From assembly GCF_900747795.2 (NCBI RefSeq), contig NC_041401.2, forward strand, positions 165,224,233 through 165,288,232: 64,000 bases of DNA, read 5' to 3'. Numbering within the stretch: the stretch's first letter is position 1; every line of letters starts with the position of its first letter. The notes beneath the pieces are model-generated. The model was not told where the DNA came from and searched no databases. It saw only the letters and a program-made list of their open reading frames with translations. The position numbers and the translations under genes are program-made. This document shows positions 1-12,508 of this stretch, in pieces. The stretch comes from Erpetoichthys calabaricus. Lineage: Eukaryota > Chordata > Cladistia > Polypteriformes > Polypteridae.

Positions 1-1912
1 GAATACTTCACTGGAAGTAAACTAATGGATTATGCCCGAAATGTGCATGAGGAGTTCTAAGCAGCAAATACCTTTTGCCAGTGGCAGAGTTTTGGTTTTG
101 AGGAGCAACAATTGGGTTGCATTTCTGAAGGGTTGTGTTTTTCTGAGTATCTGATTGGCTACTTTTCTGTGAATGCAAACATATTGATGTATCGATCCGT
201 TGCCTCCGTAAATTACCAGCAAACCACTCACGAGCGCACATCTTGATTCATCTTCATGTTTCCATTTTTTTTATTTAAAAAAAAAAAAGCATAAACTGAT
301 ATAATAAACATAAATTGACAGTGTCATGTTAACTTTAATAAGAAAATGCAATAAAATATAAGGAAAATCATGGCTAAATTTTGGTTTGGATGCACATCTC
401 CCTGCACATAGTGTTTCACATCGGAGGTAAAAACTCGGCTCTCATGCAGTTCTGCTGTTTTCACTAAAAAAGGTAACAATGGCCTGCCACTACTTTAAGG
501 GCACCTTTGAACGCAACATTAAAACCAACCGTGTCCCTGCTTCAGTGTGTGAACTTTTAAACACTTTTGTTTATCCTGAAACATAATTGTAAAGTGGCAG
601 ACTGCATGAAGGAGTAGATCTAGATTAATGCATAAAATCCATCTTGTTTGTGGATGTGACTGCTTGTACTTTTTCCCTAATGTAACGCTGGTGAAATATT
701 CAAAACGTGCAATAAAAATGCTTTCTGCGAACTATGGTCACCGTAGTCTACCTATTAAGCTAACTTTTTAAATTTGTAAAGTCGGAGGTAGACATTTTTC
801 CTTTTTAAGTGTGTCAGCAGCCAGTTTCAGATATTGAAAATTTAAAATGCGCTTTATATACCGTGTGTGTGAATGTATGATACAGATATATACTCACACC
901 ATATATTTACATATCTGTATTTATATCAAATTAAACAAGACTCATTAAATTTGTCAAGCACATTTATGAATCATTGAAAGCTTTCAGATGCAAAAAGTAC
1001 ATTATTTATTTGATTTGGAACTTAGCAAAATGGGAAAAAAATATAATATATATATATATATGAGCTTCATTAAAGACAAGTAATCCTGTCTGAAAGTTTG
1101 CCCACCAGATGCATAAAGGAATCCTAGATATTCCCAAGAATACATTTTTACATAAATAATTAAAATGCATGTTTGCTTCTTTTCTGTTCATACTATTGTA
1201 GAAAGACTGATCCTCAGTGTTCTGTATATTTTGTTGGTTTGTTTTTTCTTTTGAGTTCTTACATTAAATAATGTATTTTGTAATCCTGTTTGCAAGGCTG
1301 TATTATTTGTAAGTGTTAAACAATGCAATCTGTTGCCAGATATTAGGTGTTTAGCTTTAATTTAAGGAAAGCAAATATTTAATATGCATTTATTAAAAGC
1401 AGCAGTTGTTCACACTTTGTGATGAAGCCACATGTAAGGTGTAGACTTATGAATGAAATTATTCTTTAAACTTTCAAAATATGCTGCTTACTGAAGGTTA
1501 CGTTTCTGGTTTTGATAAAGGGTATATGGATGAATGGAGCTAGTCCCACCTGATAAGACCCACTCTCGTTTCCGTGAGTTCTGCTTGCACTCTGGTTTTG
1601 CTGTCGCTGTGACTGATTTTTGGGCTCCTCCACAGAGACCGCCTATGACAAAGGATTCTTGACCAATGAACGAGGTAGAAAGGCAGGTCTTGTATCCTTA
1701 TGATGTGCACTCCTGTAGTATCTCTTTAACAATATTTTACCAAACATGTATGTGTTTTGCACGTTTTGTGCATACAACTGGATAACCGACTTGTAATTTA
1801 GGATTTACACACATTTGTACAGACCTCCTCAAATTCTGAAAATATAACACGGCCTTGTAAAAGATAGCAGCACAAAGTACCAAATTTGAAAGATGAAGCT
1901 CTAAATATTTAA
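1..1912. other. AT-rich intergenic sequence, no gene seen
   Basis: No open frame here resembles a known protein, and the short minus-strand frames have no matching domain. An AATAAA at 711-716 could be a poly(A) signal of a plus-strand gene lying to the left, but no terminal exon can be shown. A short TA run lies near 1047-1062. Confidence 0.5.
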
Positions 1913-1916
1913 TCTA

Positions 1917-3465
1917 CAGTGGGGCAAAAAAGTATTTAGTCAGCAACCAATTGTGCACGTTCTCCCACTTAAAAAGATGAGAGAGGCCTGTAATTTTCAT
2001 CATAGGTATACCTCAACTATGAGAGACAAAAATGAGAAAAACAAAATCCAAAAAATCACATTGTCTGATTTTTTGAAGAATTTATTTGCAAATTATGGTG
2101 GGAAAAAAAGTATTTGGTCAATAACAAAAGTTCATCTCAATACTTTGTTATATACCCTTTGTTGGCAGTGACAGAAGTCAAACGTTTTCTGTAAGTCTTC
2201 ACAAGGTTTTCACACACTGTTGCTGGTATTTTGGCCCATTCCTCCATGCAGATCTCCTCTAGAGTAGTGATGTTTTGGGGCTGTTGCTGGGCAACACGGA
2301 CTTTCAACTCCCTCCAAAGATTTTCTATGGGGTTGAGATCTGAAGACTGGCTAGGCCACTGCAGGACCTTGAAATGGTTCTTACGAAGCCACTCCTTCGT
2401 TACCCGGGCGGTGTGTTTGGGATCACTGTCATGTTGAAAGACCCAGCCACGTTTCATCTTCAATGCCCTTGCTGATGGAAGGAGGTTTTCACTCCAAATC
2501 TGACGATACATGGCCCCATTCATTCTTTCCTTTACACGGATCAGTCGTCCTGGTCCCTTTGCAGAAAAACAGCCCCAAAGCATGATGTTTCCACCCCCAT
2601 GCTTTACAGTAGGTCTGGTGTTCTTTGGATGCAACTCACGACAAGTAGAGTACCAAAAAGTTCTATTTTGGTTTCATCTGACCATATGACATTCTCCCAA
2701 TCCTCTTCTGGATCATCCAAATGCTGTCTAGCAAACTTCAGACGGGCCTGAACATGTACTGGCTTAAGCAGGGGGACACATCTGGCACTGCAGGATTTGA
2801 GTCCCTGGCGGCATAGTGTGTTACTGATGGTAGCCTTTGTTACTTTGGTCCCAGCTCTCTGCAGGTCATTCACTAGGTCCCCCGTGTGGTTCTGGGATTT
2901 TTGCTCACCGTTCTTGTGATCATTTTGACCCCACGGGGTGAGATCTTGCGTGTAGCCCCAGATCGAGGGAGATTATCCATTTTCTAATAATTGCTCCCAC
3001 AGTTGATTTCTTCACACCACGCTGCTTACCTATTGCAGATTCAGTCTTCCCAGCCTGGTGCAGGACTACAATTTTGTTTCTGGTGTCCTTTGACAGCTCT
3101 TTGGTCTTGGCCATAGTGGAGTTTGGAGTGTGACTGTTTGAGGTTGTGGACAGGTGTCATTTATATTGATAACGAGTTCAAACAGGTGCCATTAATACAG
3201 GTAACAAGTGGAGGACAGAGGAGCCTCTTACAGAAGAAGTTACAGGTCTGTGAGAGCCAGAAATCTTGCTTGTTTGTAGGTGACCAAATACTTATTTTTC
3301 CACCATAATTTGCAAATAAATTCTTTAAAAATCAGACAATTTGATTTTCTGGATTTTTTTTCTCATAGTTGAGGTATACCTATGATGAAAATTACAGGCC
3401 TCTCTCATCTTAAGTGGGAGAACTTGCACAATTGGTGGCTGACTAAATACTTTTTTGCCCCACTG
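1917..3465 (-). mobile_element. Tc1/mariner transposon, complete ends, decayed
   Basis: The element is 1549 bp, flanked by TA at 1915-1916 and 3466-3467. Its terminal inverted repeats start CAGTGGGGCAAAAAAGTATT and extend roughly 190-210 bp (about 1917-2128 and 3275-3465) with only scattered differences. Long repeats of this kind are typical of the IR/DR type of Tc1 elements. The transposase lies on the minus strand and is broken. The element sits in the tip of a Helitron, so it arrived after that Helitron. Confidence 0.93.
2137..3114 (-). pseudogene. Tc1-type DD34E transposase remnant
   Basis: Reading leftward from ATG at 3114, a paired-like helix-turn-helix region ([20 protein letters not shown]) is followed in other frames by the catalytic part. 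The first Asp is in [11 protein letters not shown], the second in [11 protein letters not shown], and the Glu in [11 protein letters not shown]; the frame ends at 2137. The coding sequence is split over at least three frame segments (2920-3114, 2604-2873, 2137-2634), so at least two frameshifts disable it. Tc1 transposases are normally about 340 aa, and the span here fits one. Confidence 0.9.
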
Positions 3466-3504
3466 TATATGTGTATATATGTATATATATATATATATAT
3501 ATAT
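3466..3504. repeat. TA-rich microsatellite in the Helitron head
   Basis: An alternating TA/TG tract directly follows the right end of the Tc1 element and belongs to the Helitron 5' region. Confidence 0.7.
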
Positions 3505-4157
3505 AAATAAAAGCCAAATACCACTGACTCATTCATCACGAAATCTTCAGAGCCATGAGGACTTGGGACTTGAAATTTGGAATGTAGGTTATCCTTGGCC
3601 CTTAGGTGCTCGCTAAGAAACATTTTTAAACATTTCGTGGTCCAACCATGAAATTTCTTAGTTTTTCAGACCTGTTTGTATGTCTGTCCGCTTTTCACGA
3701 GAGAACTAAACAGATTTTTTTCTATAATTTGCTTGAACATTGCATTGATTTTGCGACTTTCTCATCACACTATAAGTATCATAGTTTGCTTGCAGGAGCG
3801 ATTTATTAGCGTGAATCTGAGAGAGACTCATTGGGCTGTGGGGCCCTCCTCACTCGTGTGCCAGCCTCGCGGAGTAACCTTAAATCCGCTATGTTAGCAA
3901 ATGAGAGAACAACTTAACGGATTTAGATCTTTTTTTTTTCTCTAATTTGCTTGAACATTCCAGGTGATTTTGCGACTTCTTTCATTGCGCTAAGTATCAT
4001 AGTTCGCTTGCAGGAGCGATATATTTGCTCAAATCAGAGACAGAGGCTGCAGGCCGAGGGGATGGGGAAGAGTGACGTCAGGAGTACAGAGCTGGGCCGG
4101 GCCCTCCTCACTGTCCTGTTTCACTAATACGCGGGCGAAGCCGTGGGGGATGGCTAG

Positions 4158-5143
4158 TAATTTATATTTCTGCCTGCACAAGGTGTGATCATAAATTCTG
4201 GGAATTGGCCCAATTTTTAGAAAATGATGATTGTTACCAGTAGTTCTTATTGGCCTCTTTAACTCTACTGTAGTCCATATTGTGATTATAAGAATTACTT
4301 ACAAACATTTTGAAATCACTTCATTTGGTTTTTTTTTGTTTAGCACTTCCTGAGAGAATACCCTCGTATATGATGTACCGTTGAATTCTTGATGTCTAGT
4401 TATGCAAGATGTTAAGCTTTTTGGGGTTCCTCCCTTTTTTGGACCTCTAGTCCTGGAAACCTTAATTTTTAGGACACAATTGGTGTAGCAAATTATGCCC
4501 TTATGATAAAGCATAAACCAATAGATGTCTCTAGCAAAAATGATCAGAAGGACTTCATGTCGTGCATGGCACATCGACCAACCCCAGGGATTCACCCCCT
4601 AAAGGGACACAAGGGTTTAAAATGACTCCTTTTTGCAAATGCTCGAAAAAACTGGGACCAGTAATATAGGCATGTGAGGTGTCCTTTGCTGCAGTTTCAA
4701 GGTTGCTGATCACAAATACGGTGTTTTTCATAGCTGATTCTTTACCAGTGGTGCTAACCCCTAAGAAGGTTAAAAAATGTGAAATTCCAAACATAAGCAT
4801 GAGGGGTATTATTTTAGGCTATTTCATGGGCTGTGATTGCAAGCACGATGTTCTTTTTGATTTTTTGATCATTCATTAGGGGTCAAGGCCTTTGTGGCCC
4901 TCCATCAGAGGGTGAAAAAATGACAAATGCCTATTAAAATCGAGAATATATAGACTTTTAAGCATTTTCAATTGAAGCATACATTTTATTTAATATTTTA
5001 GATATTTAAAAGAAACATGTCTCGTTTTTTATGAGCACCCTGAATAAGAATGGGTCATGCTAACTTAGACTTTTGCAGACTTCATTTTTTGCATATTGTG
5101 GTAGGATTTTTATTTATTTTTAATTCTTTAACTTTTTATTACC
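4158..5143. other. Intergenic sequence, nothing recognised
   Basis: This is AT-rich sequence with short chance frames on both strands. It has no recognisable gene, terminal repeat or target duplication. Confidence 0.4.
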
Positions 5144-5451
5144 TGTTGTGGCAGGTGGCCGGGTGTGGTCCGCAGCCGCCTGCCTATTTAAGGAGCCGCC
5201 TCCCTACAATCAAGGCTAGAGTCGGGTGAGGAGGTGGACGAGGTCAGAGGAGGTGGCAAGGAGAGGCCCTGAGTGTTTGTGAAGAGAAAGAGAGACGGCC
5301 TGTGAAGAGCCAGGATTGTGAGAGACTGTGGGGGATTGTTAGTGTGGTGCACATAAGACTTGTATATGTTAATTGTAAATAAACGTGTGGTGATGGCTTT
5401 AAATGTGTCTGCCTGCCTGTGTCCGGGTCGCCTATTTCACACTGTGTTACA
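5144..5451 (+). mobile_element. Possible solo LTR-like fossil
   Basis: This roughly 300-bp block starts TGTTGTGG and ends near TTACA. It has a TATA-like TATTTAAGG near 5184 followed by a GC-rich transcribed-looking stretch and an AATAAA at 5378-5383. That order (promoter, then poly(A) signal) suits a solitary LTR, but a clean target duplication was not found and no internal region is present. Family unknown. It could instead be another promoter-bearing repeat. Confidence 0.35.
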
Positions 5452-6316
5452 CATGTGTTACAGGCTTTTATAAGCATTTTGTAAAACCTAAATTAAAATG
5501 TTAAATGTACACGGGTCAAAGTCTTACCTTCACCCTTCAGCACTAGTATCATTTAAATAATGAAAGCAAGTGAAGGATAGTTAAATCGTAGAATATATCA
5601 AGTATGACATGGAATGTATGTTAGTACACTTTTTTTTGTATGTTTTTGGTTATGTTCAGCTAATGTTATATTCATATGTCGCTGTTTTCTCTGAAATATT
5701 CCACATAAAATGTGTTAGTGGAGAATAGCAGGTACACGCCTGCTAATTTCACAGTTTGCTTCTGTGCAGTGTCATGGCAAACCTGACACTGACGAGAAAC
5801 GAGTGAATTTTAAAATGAAATATTGAATGGATAGTGAGGATGAATACAAATTTTCCATTTACTGAATTTCATTTAAACCGTCCTCTTAAACAGATAATCT
5901 CAGAGGGTTTTAATTTTGAATCTGTCCTGTTACACAATTTTGGAGGGTCTAAATTTCAGAGCAATATTACTGCCACTGTAAGTTCTTAGCATAGGCTTAC
6001 GCTTTAAAAATTGCAGGTGTGGCACAGTGCAGCCTGTCCTACTTGTTCAATTTGCTATTTACATCTTTGACTTGAAATTGGCCACTGGCTTTTTCGTTTA
6101 TCAGAGACGACCTGTAGCTTTCCCGCTGTCAGTTTTAGGCTTTACTGCTGTCAAAGATCACAAATAAAGTTTACTGCGGTGTGAATGGTATTATAACGTT
6201 CAGTGGTTTTATATCTTACCTGAAGAAGGGCCTGAGTTGCCGCGAGATTTGTGAATAAAAGATATTACTCTAATGACAGTGACAGCATGTATAACTAAAA
6301 ATGTATGGGGAGAATG
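5452..6316. other. Intergenic sequence with a short repeat fragment
   Basis: Mostly AT-rich with no gene. Near 6219-6262 a stretch containing CCTGAAGAAGGGCCTGAG resembles a repeat of fish genomes. Other parts of what may be the same family appear near 19637, 27727 and 43039. Confidence 0.4.
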
Positions 6317-6690
6317 TCTTTATTATAAACATTTACAAATATTGTTACCTGTTCTAGTGTGGCCAGCCCCAGAATGGCGAAGACGCACTAGCCAGCCAAT
6401 CAGCCTTCTTTCTGTACAGACCATCATCCTAGCTCTGAAATAAATACTAATTTGAGTGGTCTCATCAGCAGAATTCAGTAGTTTTCCATGAACTTCACTG
6501 GATGTGCCGTATTGGGGAAAAAAGCAATGGAAGACCACATCCACTGATCGAATTTGCTGTCAGGGCCAGGAACTTTGATGCGATGTCCGCCAAGCTGCAC
6601 GTTCTTCAGAACGTCAAGGTTCTTATAATGACTCTGGAGTTGGAATGTTCCAGTTACTGAGGTCCAGGTTTTCTGTGCCAACTTCTTTAT
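6317..6690 (-). other. Coding-like fragment with downstream AATAAA
   Basis: On the minus strand an open stretch of about 68 codons (6681 down to 6475) has a protein-like composition (for example GGHRIKVPGPDSKFDQWMW) and ends in a stop. About 150 bases further on, the minus strand has AATAAA (TTTATT on the plus strand near 6319). This could be a terminal exon, a retrocopy or an old transposon piece. I do not recognise the protein. No poly(A) tract, upstream exon or clear splice acceptor was found. Confidence 0.25.
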
Positions 6691-6699
6691 TCTTTTTTA

Positions 6700-9036
6700 A
6701 GATGTCTACTAGACCACTGCCTTTATTTTCAGTCTGGCAATCTGACCTCCTTTACTCTCCCCTCATCTTGTGGAAAGCTATAGTTTAATAAAATCTCAGA
6801 ATCCTCTAAAAATCTATACTTCCAGTGAAACTTGTGAGGCTATTGCTGTATTTTTTAATCAAAAAATTAATGATATTAGAAACAATATAGTATATCTCCC
6901 CAACACTGATCCTCTTAAACTCCAGTACTCCATTATAAACAAATTAAATTCTTTCACTAGGATAGATTTACCTGATTTATATAAAATAATTTCTCAACTG
7001 AGACCCTCCACCTGTGTCCTTGACCCAATACCAACAAGTTTTTTCAAAGAAGTATCGGGCGTGCTAATTGATAATGTTCTTGACATAGTAAATTCATCAT
7101 TAGATACGGGGGTCTTCCCAGACTGTCTTAAGACTGCTGTAGTTAAACCCCTGCTCAAGAAAAATAATCTTGACCCCTCTGCTTTTGAAAATTTTAGACC
7201 CACCTCTAACCTGCCTTTCTTAAGTAAAATTCTAGAGAAGGCAGTCATTATGTAGTTAAATGACCACCTCAATAAACATACCATTCTTGGTAAGTTTCAG
7301 TCGGGTTTCAGAACAAATCACAGCACAGAAACTGCAGTCATTAAAGTAGTAAATGACTTGTGGGTAAATGCAGACAGAGGCCGTTTATCTGTTCTCGTCC
7401 TCTTAGATCTGAGTGCCGCATTTGACACCATTGATCATAATATTCTTAGAAATCGCCTTAGTCAATGGGTGGGCCTCTCTGGCAGGGTCTTAAATTGGTT
7501 TGAATCCTACCTGGCAGGGAGAAAATTCTTTGTTAGTTGTGGTAATTATAACTCAAAGACACATGATATCCTATATGGTGTTCCACAAGGCTCTATCCTG
7601 GGTCCGCTGCTCTTTTCGATTTACATGCTTCCATTAGGTCAGATTATCTCGGGGCATAACATGAGCTACCACAGCTATGCTGATGACACGCAACTGTACT
7701 TATCAATAGCACCTGATGACCCCGACGCTGTTGATTCACTGACACAATGTCTTACTTGTGTTTCTGAATGGATGAGTAGTAATTTTCTCAAACTAAATAA
7801 GGAGAAAACAGAAATTTTAGTGATTGGCAGTAATGGATATAATGAGGTTATTAGAAATAAACTTGATGCATTAGGATTGAAAGTCAAGAAGGAGGTAAAG
7901 AATTTTGGGGTAACTGTTGACTGAGACCTGAATTTTAAATCACATATTAATCAGATTACTAGGACAGCATTTTTTCACTTAAGAAATACTGTATAGCAAA
8001 AGTTAGACCCCTTATAACATTGCAAGATGCTGAAAAATGAGTTCACACTTTTGTTTTCAGTCGGCTAGATTACTGTAACGCACTCCTCTTAGGACTACCA
8101 AAAAAAGACATCAATCAATTGCAACGAGTGCAGAATGCAGCTGCTAGAATCTTACAGTAACTTGGAAAAGAAAATCCGAGCACATCTCTCCAGTTTTGAT
8201 GCCACTACATTGGTTACCTGTGTCATTCAGAATTGACTTTAAAATACTACATATGGTTTACAAAACCTTAAATAAACTCACTCCATCTTGGATTTCGGAA
8301 TGTCTTAACGCTCCAAATCGTAACCTTAGATTTCAAATGAGGGTCTACTTAGAATTCTAAGAGCTAAACTTAAAAGAAGTGGTGAGGCGGCCTTCTGCTG
8401 TTATGCACCTAAAATCTGGAATAGCTTGCCAATAGAAATTTGCCAGGCTAATACAAGTGGAGCACTTTAAAAAACTGCTGAAAATTCATTACTTTAACAT
8501 GGCTTTCTCATAGCTTCATTTAGTTTAATCCTAATGCTCTGTATATTCAATTAATTATCATTATTATTCATGGTGGCTCCAAAATCCATACTAACCCCTA
8601 CTCTCTCTTCTGTTCTTTTTCCGGTTTTCTGTGGTGGCGACCTGCGCCACCACCACCCGATCAAATCTCCATGATGTCCCTACATTGATGGATTAAAGGC
8701 CAGAAGTCCACATGACCGTCATCATCAAGTCCTTCCATGTGAACCCTGAATACAATGAGGACTGACTGTGGTCATTGATGTTAGGTAGAATGCCCAGAGG
8801 GGGCTGGGTGGTCTTGTGGCCTTGGAACCCCTGCAGATTTTATTTTTTCTCCATCTGTCTGGAGTTTTTTTTTGTTTTTTCTGTCCTCCCTGGCCATCGG
8901 ACCTTACTTTTATTCTATGTTAATTAGTGTTCTCTTATTTTAATTCTTATTTTGTCTTTCTTTATCATGTAAAGCACTTTGAGCTGCATCATTTGTATGA
9001 AAACGTGCTATAGAAATAAATGTTGTTGTTATTATC
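6700..9036 (+). mobile_element. L2-clade LINE, 5'-truncated
   Basis: Reverse-transcriptase sequence runs from about 6770 to beyond 7924, with decayed continuation to about 8500. A 3' UTR follows and ends at a GCTATAGAAATAAATG motif with a short GTT/ATT tail near 9036. The RT motifs (LDLSAAFDTIDHNIL, GVPQGSILGPLLFSIYM, YADDTQLY) and the 3' end (AAAGCACTTTGAGCTGCAT) are typical of fish L2 elements. The endonuclease part is missing, as expected of a 5'-truncated copy. Confidence 0.85.
6770..7924 (+). pseudogene. L2 reverse transcriptase remnant
   Basis: A single reading frame covers the linker (from about 6800) and RT domain through the catalytic YADD near 7676-7687. It is interrupted by a TAG at 7253-7255 and a TGA at 7922-7924, after which recognisable protein continues in decayed form. 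It encodes the target-primed reverse transcriptase of the LINE and cannot be functional. Confidence 0.85.
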
Positions 9037-10804
9037 AGCATGTTCAGTTTACATTTTTACATAATCTCTACCTCGCCTCTTGTGAACCTAATGATAGCTG
9101 ATCCCACCTGTCACTTGTGTTCACTATTTTTCTATATATACTTTGTGATTGTCCTCTGGTTTCTGCTTTTTGGTCTGCCCCTTTTCTCTCTATGTCCATA
9201 TTCCCTTTTGGCTAATGCATTTTTTCTCTTGGCCCACTTCACTCTTATCCCACTGTTTTGTCTTGGTGCAGTTCTCTATTACTCTCCTTTCCCCTTTTGT
9301 ATTATTAATATGCAGCCTTTGTCAGAATGCCTCAAATATCACAGACTTACCACAGTTTTTAAGGTATTGTAGTATATAACTTCTCCTCACCTTCCCTTCT
9401 ATATTTATAACCTCTGGCAATTAGGTGTAGTAAAAGACAAGCAGGAATTAAGTTACACTTTAAATAATGTATTGTTTGTAATATTCATAATTAATAACAA
9501 TATGCAGCGTACATTTGAATACTGGCAACCCTACAACCTGATAAATGCTGATGTGTAGTTTCAGGCGGCACACAGACTTGTTAGTTACTTTAAATGTCTC
9601 TAGTTAAGTCCTCATTTGTGGTCAGCTTTCTTCAGAACAGGCTGCATGCCTGTCTCAATACGGCTGCCGACCTGTGCTCTTCATTGTGTTGTCCTTTTCA
9701 GTTCATGGTGTGAGATGCCCCTTCATCATTTTGTCAGAGAGAGGGTGAGGTAAAGCAAGCAAATTTATAGATTTTCTATCCAACCCCTACAGCCAATAGG
9801 GTGTCATGGTACTTAAAGGCTTCTGATACAAGCCAATTCCAAACAGCCATACTTCAGACCAATGGGGCAGAGAATACCTTCACACCTGCTCCCAAAACCA
9901 TTTGTTAAGGTGAAGCTTGCCAGCTAGGTAGTTGTCCTCCATGCAGGGGTTGACTGAGAGAATCCAGCAGAGAATCACTTGCCAAACTTGTTTGAGGCAC
10001 TCACACCTACCCGGTCATAAAAACTCATTCCTAAAAGGTAGGAAGGGGTGCTTAACCATCAAATCATTGCTGTTCTTATCAATAATGTAACACTAATATT
10101 ACATTGATTTGTCTAAGTTACAAATAAAGACATACAAAATATTTATCAACTTATATGCAAAATTTTACACCACAACACCCACCATCCAGCAGATGATTGT
10201 GTCTGGGTAGGATCAATGTATAAAGACTGGCTGGAAATCTTTTAATTCTCTCACTCTTTAAGTACATTTCTGGAAATCCTCTTTCTTTAATCCAGCCTTA
10301 CTTGAACTTTTTTTCGGTGTGGATCAACAGGTCATCTGGTTCTAGTACATGGACATAGGAAGCTGCTGTGTGTTTGGTGGAGGACTCGATGACCAATGGT
10401 CCACATTGTGTCCCTAGTCTTAATTCCCAATGCTTCCTCTTTCTGTTTCTTTTCCCTGCTTTTGGGCTTACACTGGCATCATTAACTTTTAGTCTTTAAG
10501 GGACCCCTTGTTCCAGGATGGCTTTGGCAGGGTTGGCTCTAGTTTTTTTGTTCCCCTAAGTGAAGCTCTAAACGAGGCGCCCTAATCTTGGAGTCTTGTC
10601 AGCAATATTATACACATATTACACAGAAGAGTGAAAAGAGGGTGTTCCCTCTTGGTGTTTCCAGCACAATGATATACTGTATACAATAGATATTAAATTG
10701 ATGACCATGGGGGTTATTCCCCTTTGATGTTTCAATGGCACAAATATACATATCTTGGATAAAACTGTGAAGGGGAAAATATTCACTTAATACATAAAAA
10801 TAAC
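9037..10804. other. Intergenic sequence, nothing recognised
   Basis: The frames at 9040-9379 are pyrimidine-rich and hydrophobic by composition and show no domain. The rest (9400-10600) has no coding signal or repeat that I could assign. Two loosely similar halves near 10635-10760 may be an old duplication. Confidence 0.4.
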
Positions 10805-11092
10805 GGGCGGCATGGTGGCGCAGTGGTGGCGCTGCTGCCTCACAGTAAGGAGACCTGGGTTCGCTTCCCGGGTCCTCCCAGTCCAAAGACATGCCAGTTA
10901 GGTGCATTGGCGATTGTAAATTGCCCCTAGTGTGTGCTTGGTGCCTGGGTGTGAGTGTGTGTGCCCTGCGGTGGGCTGGCGCCCTGCCCGGGATTTGTAC
11001 CTGCCTTGCGCCCTGTGTTGGCTGGGATTGGCTCCAGCAGACCCCTGTGACCCTGTAGTTAGGATATAGCGGGTTGGATAATGGATTACTGA
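10805..11092 (+). mobile_element. tRNA-derived SINE with an internal deletion
   Basis: The head GGGCGGCATGGTGGCGCAGT contains an A-box-like TGGCGCAGTGG and a B-box-like GGTTCGCTTCC. The body and tail (GGGTTGGATAATGGAT) match the family found many times in this window. About 60 bp is missing between the tRNA part and the body compared with the 17706 copy. Imperfect flanking repeats (CATAAAAATAAC before, CATCAAATAAC after) are probably the target duplication. Confidence 0.88.
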
Positions 11093-11721
11093 CATCAAAT
11101 AACGAGGGGAGTCTGATTGGTGTTGAGCCTGGGTGACCACCTACTTTGTGTATAAGGTAGAATCGGCCCTAGGCTTTGCCATTTTCATTTCCCTTTTTTT
11201 GAAGTGCAATAAATATTTCTATTTCTGAAATAGCTTTAATTGTCTAACTTTCTTTTGTTATTTTCCTATTATTTTTTTCCCTGTAGATTTTTTTGTTAAT
11301 TGTATCCTAATGGTGTTAGTTAAGGATGAGCGGAGTTAACACCCAGGCAACCAACACTGAATTCCAAAATTTGCAGCTATTTTATTTGCATACTACCTAG
11401 CGTGCTCATATGTAAATACCAACTGAAATAACCAGAATACCTGAAAAAATTGGATACAAATTATGAAAATCTTAAAAACCAATGATCAAAAACGGAATTA
11501 TCCCAAAATAAAATACAGTATATAAATGCTTTCCAAATTCCAATACAAATGTAGCAAACCCACTTTTGTAATTTCTAGATTGACAGCCCCACACAGAAAC
11601 TGAGAAATAGTTTACTTAATTAACGTAGCAGGCCACTTCAAAGCAGAATTTAGTTGAGGTGAAAATCTGTAGCTAAAGTGGGCCCATACTAAATAAATAA
11701 ATGAAAAGAAACAAGTCTGAA
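11093..11721. other. Intergenic sequence, nothing recognised
   Basis: AT-rich sequence with no gene, directly preceding the TC end of a Helitron. Confidence 0.4.
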
Positions 11722-12149
11722 TCTATAATAATAAAAGGCAAAGCCCTCACTGACTGACTGACTCACTCATTCACTGACTGACTGACTCACTCATCACTAA
11801 TTCTTCAATTTCCCGTGTAGGTGGAAGGCTGAAATTTGGCAGGCTCATTCCTTACAGCTTACTTACAAAAGTTAGGCAGTTTTCATTTCAAAATTATACG
11901 CGTAATGGTCATAACTGGAACCTCTTTTTTGTCCATATACTGTAATGGTAGGCAGTAAGATGGCCGTAGGAGACTGAGTTGCGTGTTGCGTCATCACGCC
12001 TCCCACGTAATCACGTGAACTGACTGTGAACTCAGTACGTAGAAAAGAAGGAGGAGCCCCAAAGAGCGCAGAAGAAAACATTCATTACACAATTGACAAG
12101 GCAGCAAAACAATAAGAAGCGAGTGAGTGACGCATACAAGCATCTTCAT

Positions 12150-12508
12150 AAGACACGAGGTATAAAAAAGCACGGTGTAAACCGTAAGTGTAAATTAACT
12201 TTATAGAAACGCCCCCGCTGCCGTTTGCAATACCATATTCGCGAGATACAAGTTTAATAAGAAGACACGAGGTATAAAAAAGCACGGTGTGTAAACCGTA
12301 ACCTTAACTTTATAGAAACGCTCCCGCTGCCGTTTGCAATGCCATATTCGCGAGATACAAGTTTAATGAGAAGACACGACGTATAAAAAAGCACGGTGTA
12401 AACCGTAACCTTAACTTTATAGAAACGCTCCCGCTGCCGTTTGCAATGCCATATTCACGAGATACAAGTTTAATGAGAAGACACGAGGTATAAACGAGAG
12501 TTTGCATC
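12150..12508. repeat. Three tandem units of 107-112 bp
   Basis: Units start at 12150, 12262 and 12371 with AAGACACGAGGTATAAAAAA, and a partial fourth starts at 12478. Each contains AGCACGGTG, AACTTTATAGAAACGC and GCTGCCGTTTGCAAT. Single-unit relatives lie at about 12718-12785 and 13143-13215. Confidence 0.92.

Larger units (their letters stand above)
1913..4157 (+). mobile_element. Non-autonomous Helitron interrupted by a Tc1 element
   Basis: The left tip reads A|TCTA at 1912-1916, is cut by the Tc1 element at 1917-3465, and resumes with a TA-rich stretch leading into AATAAAAGCC near 3505. The right end is CTAG at 4154-4157 followed by T, with a short GGC-GAA-GCC hairpin about 15 bases before it. 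TC at the start, CTAG at the end, a subterminal hairpin and insertion between A and T without duplication are the Helitron hallmarks. No Rep/helicase frame is seen, so it would need enzymes supplied in trans. Confidence 0.65.

Noticed and set aside
6455-6475. Second hammerhead motif (CTGATGAG on the minus strand near 6460)
   Set aside because: No GAAA core or GTC cut site follows at the needed distance.
9040-9379. Hydrophobic frames of 76-110 codons
   Set aside because: Pyrimidine-rich sequence gives Leu/Phe/Ser-rich chance frames; no domain or membrane-protein family match.
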